From the NCBI GenBank assembly GCA_019116865.1, contig DXAW01000147.1:1-37782 (forward strand): 37,782 bases of DNA. Direction: 5' to 3'. The notes under the pieces were generated by a model. That model searched no databases and was not told where the DNA came from. It was given only the letters and a program-made list of their open reading frames with translations. The stretch is from Candidatus Coprenecus stercoravium. GTDB taxonomy: Bacteria; Bacteroidota; Bacteroidia; Bacteroidales; UBA932. Below, one piece after another: positions 33,547-37,782 of this stretch. A program made the translations under genes and the position numbers. Numbering within the stretch: the first letter of the stretch is position 1; every line of letters starts with the position of its first letter.

Positions 33547-33830
33547 ACCAGCCTCACCGGAATATACGACATCTTTTGCCTTTTCATCACCCCAAATATC
33601 CAGATGACCGAAAGTGATACGGTGTAGTAAGCGACAACGGTAAGTAGAGAAGCACTCCTAAAATGCAATATATTGAGTATGAGTTGGTTGTGATTTTGGT
33701 GTGAGATTATGGCAGATATTTGAGGGCCACAAAGAACACTCGTTTTATACAACTTGCTGACTTGTAGATGATTACAAACTGTCTCTGCTCCTGTTGTTAC
33801 CGTTGTTCCTGTTTTTCCAAGGTGTGGCAC
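33543..33830 (-). CDS. Doubtful 95-residue ORF in the AT-richer gap
   Basis: An open frame from GTG at 33830 to a stop at 33541-33545, which overlaps the end of the phosphoesterase. It encodes a Thr/Val/Ser-rich N-terminus, a hydrophobic stretch ('SASLLTVVAYYTVSLSVIWIFG') and a basic tail. I do not recognise a family. It has no promoter of its own that I can see and starts within the T-run of the tRNA-Ser terminator. The whole 33547-33882 interval is about 42% GC. It may be a remnant or repeat rather than a gene. Confidence 0.25.
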   Translation of the reverse strand: MPHLGKTGTTVTTGAETVCNHLQVSKLYKTSVLCGPQISAIISHQNHNQLILNILHFRSASLLTVVAYYTVSLSVIWIFGVMKRQKMSYIPVRLV

Positions 33831-33832
33831 AT

Positions 33833-33873
33833 AAAAAAACTGACTGCAAAGTCTATTGACTTGTCAGCCAGTT
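33833..33873 (-). terminator. Terminator of tRNA-Ser
   Basis: Imperfect 16-base stem (33838-33853 with 33858-33873, 13 pairs) with a TATT-type loop, followed on the minus strand by seven Ts (33839-33833). It lies 10 bases after the 3' end of the tRNA. Confidence 0.8.
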
Positions 33874-33882
33874 CATTTCTTG

Positions 33883-33967
33883 CGGAGGCGGAGGGATTCG
33901 AACCCCCGGAACGTTGCCGTTCAACAGTTTTCAAGACTGCCGCCATCGACCACTCGGCCACACCTCC
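33883..33967 (-). tRNA. tRNA-Ser (anticodon UGA)
   Basis: 85 bases on the minus strand. The acceptor stem is GGAGGTG (33967-33961) with CGCCTCC (33890-33884) and discriminator G at 33883. The anticodon loop CTTGAAA holds TGA, so it reads UCN serine codons. The long variable arm, GGTTCGAATCC T-arm and the class-II layout all fit tRNA-Ser. CCA is not encoded. A promoter (33997-34027) and a terminator (33833-33873) frame it, so it is a self-standing transcription unit. Confidence 0.97.
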
Positions 33968-33996
33968 ATTCTTAATCCGATTTCCGAATCGGGCCG

Positions 33997-34027
33997 CAAA
34001 GATATGTATTTTTTCCCAACCTGCAAA
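33997..34027 (-). promoter_or_regulatory. tRNA-Ser promoter
   Basis: On the minus strand, TTTG (34027-34024), 19 bases, TATCTTTG (34004-33997): a full consensus match. A 6-base hairpin (33977-33992) lies in the leader before the tRNA. The restriction enzyme gene ends only 9 bases upstream. Confidence 0.8.
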
Positions 34028-34035
34028 ATTATAAA

Positions 34036-35100
34036 TTACAGTATATTGTTTCTGTAAAATAGGTAAGTGAGAACTTCTCTGGTTTTTGTTTTATTATCTC
34101 CTTCGGCATACTTTGTGACGAGGTCAATCCATTGAGCGCCTCTGTTGCTCTTGATGGATTCATGCCAGTATTCCTGTAGTTGAAGAGACGGGGTATTGTA
34201 TAGAATATTTTTAAAGGCCTCGATGTGCTCTTCTATTTTATGGAAGATGGCAGGCATATTGTGAAGTTCTCCGCTGTTTGTCAGCATGTTTACTCTCCCT
34301 CCTGCGGAATAGGAGTCCCTTGCGTTCGGATTGATAATTCCTTTTTGAGTTGCCAGCCATAGAACGGCTCTTGAGTATTTTTGATTGCCTTTACCAGTAA
34401 TGGTTTCAGGGAAAAACACGTATGAGCATGCTTCCAGGATGTCTTTTTCTTCAGGAGATAATGTCGACCACAGTCGTACGGTGACAGGGACAGCTGCTTC
34501 AATGCCATCACCGGCCCACCAAAGGCTCTCGCCCGGTTTTAGTCCTTTTTTGTAGTATTCAGCAACCGGAGCGACGGGATTCTCCATTGTCCTTAAATCG
34601 TCATATGGGATGCCGATCTTGTCAAAGATTGTTTGGCCGGAGTTGAGTTTCATGTCAATTTTATAGCGGGGGTAGTGAGTGACGGCAATGTCGCACAGGC
34701 ACTCCTCATAGGGTCTTGACATAAAAGAAACATCTCCACCTAATTTACCGAATGTCAGATAAATCCTTTCGATTCCGCTAATACGGGTGGATTCAAGTAT
34801 ACTGCTGCCGATAGATGTCCAATGGTCTTTCTGAGTGCTCTTCACTTCGATTCCGTATAGCTTGGCGGCAATGATGTCTGGAAATGAAGCTCCGGAGATA
34901 AGTTCGATGGTCCCCTCGAATTCCGTCTTTTTCGAACATTCAATGGCAGCATCGCAAACATCCTTCTCTAAATCGTAAGCATTCCTTCCGGCATAATATT
35001 CAGGGTGAATTTTAGCATCTGCGTTTAATAATTTATCTACATTAACCATCAATTGCCTGAATTCTCTTAGGAGAGGGGAGTCGTAACCTGCTACTATCAT
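34036..35100 (-). CDS. Type II restriction endonuclease (PD-(D/E)xK fold)
   Basis: 354 residues. The core 'ISGASFPDIIAAKLYGIEVKSTQKDHW' is a PD-(D/E)xK catalytic site: Asp75 and Glu85-Val-Lys87. It lies 3' of the cytosine methyltransferase and overlaps it by 4 bases (ATGA), so the pair is translationally coupled; the methyltransferase is made first, as expected for safe establishment. The recognition sequence cannot be told. Base composition is low in GC compared with the window. It is complete, and no frameshift is seen. Confidence 0.8.
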   Translation of the reverse strand: MIVAGYDSPLLREFRQLMVNVDKLLNADAKIHPEYYAGRNAYDLEKDVCDAAIECSKKTEFEGTIELISGASFPDIIAAKLYGIEVKSTQKDHWTSIGSSILESTRISGIERIYLTFGKLGGDVSFMSRPYEECLCDIAVTHYPRYKIDMKLNSGQTIFDKIGIPYDDLRTMENPVAPVAEYYKKGLKPGESLWWAGDGIEAAVPVTVRLWSTLSPEEKDILEACSYVFFPETITGKGNQKYSRAVLWLATQKGIINPNARDSYSAGGRVNMLTNSGELHNMPAIFHKIEEHIEAFKNILYNTPSLQLQEYWHESIKSNRGAQWIDLVTKYAEGDNKTKTREVLTYLFYRNNIL

Positions 35101-36320
35101 AAGTCGAAGTATCTATTCCATTTTGATTCTATATTCTTAGCTATATTGTATGCAAGCACGCACGGAACGGCGTTCCCGATAATTTTGTAGGCGTTGCTTG
35201 AGTTCAGAGCGCTGTGTGCTTTTGTTTTAGGAAGTATGAATTTATAATCGTCCGGAAATGTCTGGAGTCTTGCGCATTCTCTTACAGTAAGCCTGCGCTC
35301 GGGTAGACCGTTGGCCAATTCATCATAGTGCTTTCCTCCATGTGCAGCAGATAACCTTCTGAATTCTATGTTGCCGTGATGCTCGGAACGGATTGTCGGT
35401 CCTACTGAATCCATTTTTATCTCACTTTGTCCTTGAAGGCGTGGCCCAAGATATTTCGCCCTTGAGTATATTTTTTGAGACGGATCATTGCTTCTTTCTG
35501 GTTCCGTCAACTCAACAAATGCCTCGTGACAACTTGTAAAAGGCTGTAGCCCGGGGCCATGGGTCTTTTGAGGGTAAGGGTCGTATTCTGGTGGTATTTC
35601 TGCTTTAGAGAGAGCTTTTAATGCTTCTCTGCGAAGGGCGCTTCTGTTGAATCCAAAGAATATCACTCTTTCTCTTGATTGAGGTACTCCGTAATCCGGA
35701 GCATAGAGAACTTTTGCCGGAACAACCAGGTATCCACCATTGCAGGCTTCGGAAAAATCGTGCTCTATTATTTCTTTTGTGTCGCTCAGATTGGTCAGCC
35801 CCTTGACATTCTCCGCAACAAATATTTTCGGTTTAGTGATAGATACGACATTTCTCATCCACATGTACAGTTTTCCACGGCTTTCTTCTGACGGGGCATC
35901 ATTGCCTAATACGTTGCCTAAGTGACTTGTCCTGGATTTGAATCCCAGTCTTTTTCCTGCAACTGAGAAATCCTGACAAGGAAATCCTCCGGTGACGATA
36001 TCGATGTTTTCCGGGAATACAGTTTCTCCTGCAGCGCTAAGTTTGACTAAATCGATGATGCTGCCGAGACGGTATATTTCATCTGCGTTTGCTTTTGTCT
36101 TTTTAAAGTATTCAACCCAGGCGGTTTTTGCGTCAGGGTTTATATCATTGGCAAATACAGTCTCAAAAATAGTGGGTGCTACAGTCACCCAGTTTAAGTC
36201 TTGATTCAGTATCCAGTCAGGGTGTAGTTCTGCGTTGATTGATCTTCTCAGGCATTTGAAATTCCCTTCGAAGCCGATATCCATACCGCCACATCCTGAG
36301 AATAGTGATAATAACCTCAT
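35097..36320 (-). CDS. DNA (cytosine-5-)-methyltransferase of a type II R-M system
   Basis: 407 residues, C5-cytosine methyltransferase. Motif I 'LLSLFSGCGGMDIGFEG' (SAM), motif IV 'GGFPCQDFSVAGKR' with catalytic Cys115, motif VI 'VAENVKGL' (Glu170), motif VIII 'PQSRERVIFFGF' (214-225), and motifs IX-X 'RRLTVRECARLQTFPDDY' and 'KIIGNAVP'. Between VIII and IX lies the target-recognition domain with 'VGPTIRSEHHGNIEFRRL'. It protects host DNA from the partner enzyme. Start: the ATG at 36320 begins exactly at motif I; the frame is open 16 codons further upstream, but this part lies in the leader. Its promoter is at 36357-36386. Confidence 0.93.
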   Translation of the reverse strand: MRLLSLFSGCGGMDIGFEGNFKCLRRSINAELHPDWILNQDLNWVTVAPTIFETVFANDINPDAKTAWVEYFKKTKANADEIYRLGSIIDLVKLSAAGETVFPENIDIVTGGFPCQDFSVAGKRLGFKSRTSHLGNVLGNDAPSEESRGKLYMWMRNVVSITKPKIFVAENVKGLTNLSDTKEIIEHDFSEACNGGYLVVPAKVLYAPDYGVPQSRERVIFFGFNRSALRREALKALSKAEIPPEYDPYPQKTHGPGLQPFTSCHEAFVELTEPERSNDPSQKIYSRAKYLGPRLQGQSEIKMDSVGPTIRSEHHGNIEFRRLSAAHGGKHYDELANGLPERRLTVRECARLQTFPDDYKFILPKTKAHSALNSSNAYKIIGNAVPCVLAYNIAKNIESKWNRYFDL

Positions 36321-36356
36321 GCGTTGAACTCTCAATAATAAACTGTATTCAAAATG

Positions 36357-36386
36357 CAAATGTAGCATTTAAAGATTATCCGCAAA
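36357..36386 (-). promoter_or_regulatory. Promoter of the restriction-modification pair
   Basis: On the minus strand, TTTG (36386-36383), 18 bases, TACATTTG (36364-36357). The expected transcription start is near 36350, about 30 bases before the methyltransferase ATG. It supports the start at 36320. Confidence 0.7.
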
Positions 36387-36432
36387 ACGCATGGGAGAAA
36401 AACATGACAATAAGTTTTTATACTACGTGAAT

Positions 36433-36474
36433 GTCCGGGACTTAGGGCCTTGGGAGGGCTGGTGAGTCCCGGAC
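36433..36474. terminator. Hairpin between the R-M promoter and the M56 gene
   Basis: Perfect 10-base arms GTCCGGGACT (36433-36442) and AGTCCCGGAC (36465-36474) with a 22-base loop. It lies 22 bases after the stop of the minus-strand M56 gene. There is no long T-run on the minus-strand side, but stems of this kind commonly end transcripts in this group. Confidence 0.6.
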
Positions 36475-36495
36475 GTCTTTATTATCTACATGATG

Positions 36496-37782
36496 TCAGT
36501 CTTCCAACTGCTCGGCTACGGATATCCTTATGGGGATGGCTTTGCGGACTTGCTCGAGTTCTTCGGCGGTAAGTTCCGAAAGGGGCTTGCCGAAGTGTTC
36601 GAGGGAGTAGGCGTCCCGGACCTGACGGTAGGCTTCTTTTATGCAGCTCTCCGTCTCTTGAAGTGTCTCATAACTGGAATTCTTATCCGGACTGAACAGT
36701 ATGGACAGATTGTTTTTATGCTTGTCAGTGGATATTCCTGTCTTTCTGATAATGTCCGCGAACATCCCGGTTATCTCTTGAGGGTCCAGGTCGTGGCCGT
36801 CATCGATGACGATAGTGGTATTGTTGACATTCTTATGACGGGCAGTCCCGTCACCGGCGGTTTCGGATGAGGCAATGGTGGAGGAGTCGGCTTTTTCGTC
36901 AGCGGCAGGATGCAGTATGCGGATTTCTTCCGTTTTCAATGTGGCCGTATTCTCATTTGTTTTGTAAGTAATGCTGATACGCTGGGTGCCGGCCTCTCTG
37001 AGGCTCTGCTTGACATCAGTGAGCACTTCCATGACGATATCTCCGACAATACTGATGTCTGCTGTGGATATGTTTCCGGATATTCCGGAGATTATGCTGC
37101 CGATGTCGTCGTTGCCGTAGTCGTATTCCCGGCCGTTAATTGTGACGGAAGTCCTGTCACCGGCATTTGCAATACTGATGCAGATGCTTGAAACTGAGTC
37201 TTTTGCCGATGATGTCCTGTCTTTGTCAGAAAGATTGACACTGGCCGTGTCGGCGGCGAACTTTATCCGTACTTTATGGTCCTTGTCGTTACCTTCAATA
37301 ATCATGTATTCTATCGCTCTGGAGCTGTCTATGGCATTGGATACGTCAGACAGGATACCTGTGCGTGAGTCTCCGTTGAAGTTGATACGGATTGTGCTTT
37401 CTGGCGATTCTTCCCCGGCAAGGTATTTCCGTACTTCGAGATAAGGGCATTCCTTTCCGTTGAATTTTACTTTTCCGTCTTGGGAAATGTCGATTACTGT
37501 GACGGAGTCTTGCTGTGTTCCTGCATCCGGTGCTGTCTGGATGCAGGTATTGTCGGGGCCTGTAATGTTTTGTGGAGGTGTCTGTGCCCTGTTTCCGCAG
37601 CCGAATGCGAGGAATGTCGCCGTGAGCAGCGGAAGGGCGGCGGCCAGCCTTAGGAAGGCGTAGCGGCCGAGCTGAGTCTTTGTCATCATAATAAACCGTT
37701 TTTTAGTGAGTGAGTGATTCAACCCGCTGGATATATCCGGATTATAGCCAAAGAGTTGCTTGAAGATAGCTGTTCTATATAG
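36496..37782 (-). CDS. BlaR1-like M56 family protein, C-terminal part with ExbD-like tail (partial)
   Basis: The frame is open from the right edge (codon at 37782) through 428 visible residues. The first ones, 'FGYNPDISSGLNHSLTKKRFIMMTKT', match the conserved end of BlaR1/MecR1-type M56 peptidase domains ('NHS..KKR..MM'), followed by a membrane helix ('LRLAAALPLLTATFLAFGC') and a periplasmic part. Its end ('SCIKEAYRQVRDAYSLEHFGKPLSELTAEELEQVRKAIPIRISVAEQ') is similar to the C-terminus of Bacteroidales ExbD proteins. The peptidase motif HExxH and the sensor start lie outside the window. A start at 37689 with 'AFGC' as lipobox is possible but unlikely, because the frame and the M56 motif continue upstream. 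Confidence 0.7.
   Translation of the reverse strand, partial: LYRTAIFKQLFGYNPDISSGLNHSLTKKRFIMMTKTQLGRYAFLRLAAALPLLTATFLAFGCGNRAQTPPQNITGPDNTCIQTAPDAGTQQDSVTVIDISQDGKVKFNGKECPYLEVRKYLAGEESPESTIRINFNGDSRTGILSDVSNAIDSSRAIEYMIIEGNDKDHKVRIKFAADTASVNLSDKDRTSSAKDSVSSICISIANAGDRTSVTINGREYDYGNDDIGSIISGISGNISTADISIVGDIVMEVLTDVKQSLREAGTQRISITYKTNENTATLKTEEIRILHPAADEKADSSTIASSETAGDGTARHKNVNNTTIVIDDGHDLDPQEITGMFADIIRKTGISTDKHKNNLSILFSPDKNSSYETLQETESCIKEAYRQVRDAYSLEHFGKPLSELTAEELEQVRKAIPIRISVAEQLED

Noticed and set aside
33883-33967. tRNA-Ser 3' end as a phage or island attachment site
   Set aside because: No second copy of the tRNA end and no integrase gene is visible in the window.
36496-37689. A separate 397-residue lipoprotein starting at ATG 37689 with 'LAFGC' as lipobox
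   Set aside because: The frame stays open to the window edge and the codons just upstream encode the conserved end of an M56 peptidase, so the hydrophobic stretch is better read as its last membrane helix.
1-37782. CRISPR arrays, insertion sequences, rRNA genes
   Set aside because: No regularly spaced repeats, no transposase-like frame with matching terminal repeats, and no rRNA sequence seen on either strand.

Overview
The window looks like a chromosomal segment from the order Bacteroidales. The evidence is a set of promoters of the Bacteroidetes type (TTTG, 18-21 bases, TAnnTTTG), many lipoproteins with an N-terminal lipobox, BACON-like and DUF3244-like proteins, eukaryote-style glycogen enzymes and a type-2 isoleucyl-tRNA synthetase. 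Most genes are moderately GC-rich. Two stretches are clearly more AT-rich: about 13.5-17.1 kb and about 33.55-36.4 kb. A Rikenellaceae/Alistipes-like host is my guess, not something the sequence proves.

Layout. 1-1467: exonuclease VII (xseA, cut by the window edge, and xseB). 1485-12148: a compact five-gene glycogen operon: eukaryote-type branching enzyme, debranching enzyme, GT4 glycosyltransferase, GH57 amylase, and a 1411-residue protein that joins a GT3 glycogen synthase to a GT35 phosphorylase. ribF follows with a 10-base overlap. 13037-17732: a TPR/TM/HTH regulator whose 3' two-thirds changes abruptly in base composition, then a DUF3244-type secreted protein, a C10 (streptopain-like) protease lipoprotein, a BACON-like lipoprotein and a further lipoprotein. 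17934-21082: a beta-barrel protein, a small membrane protein, greA behind a promoter plus terminator-like leader, a HIT protein and a thioredoxin-fold lipoprotein that lacks the CxxC.

27127-21077 (minus strand) is the most interesting part. A 47-residue membrane peptide is followed by a C39-peptidase ABC transporter, two very small genes whose products both carry a double-glycine leader and a GxxxG motif, a terminator-like hairpin, a TolC-type outer-membrane protein and an HlyD/MacA-type adaptor; tsaB follows. I read this as a complete double-glycine peptide export locus whose cargo resembles a two-peptide (class IIb-like) bacteriocin, with the 47-residue peptide as a possible immunity protein.

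27229-33546: cvpA, divergent from ileS (IleRS2 with an altered GXHH signature), a TraR/DksA-family protein, lspA and a membrane metallophosphoesterase. 33547-36474: an unexplained AT-richer stretch, tRNA-Ser(UGA) with promoter and terminator, and a low-GC type II restriction-modification pair. 36496-37782: the C-terminal part of a BlaR1-like M56 protein with an ExbD-like tail, running off the right edge.
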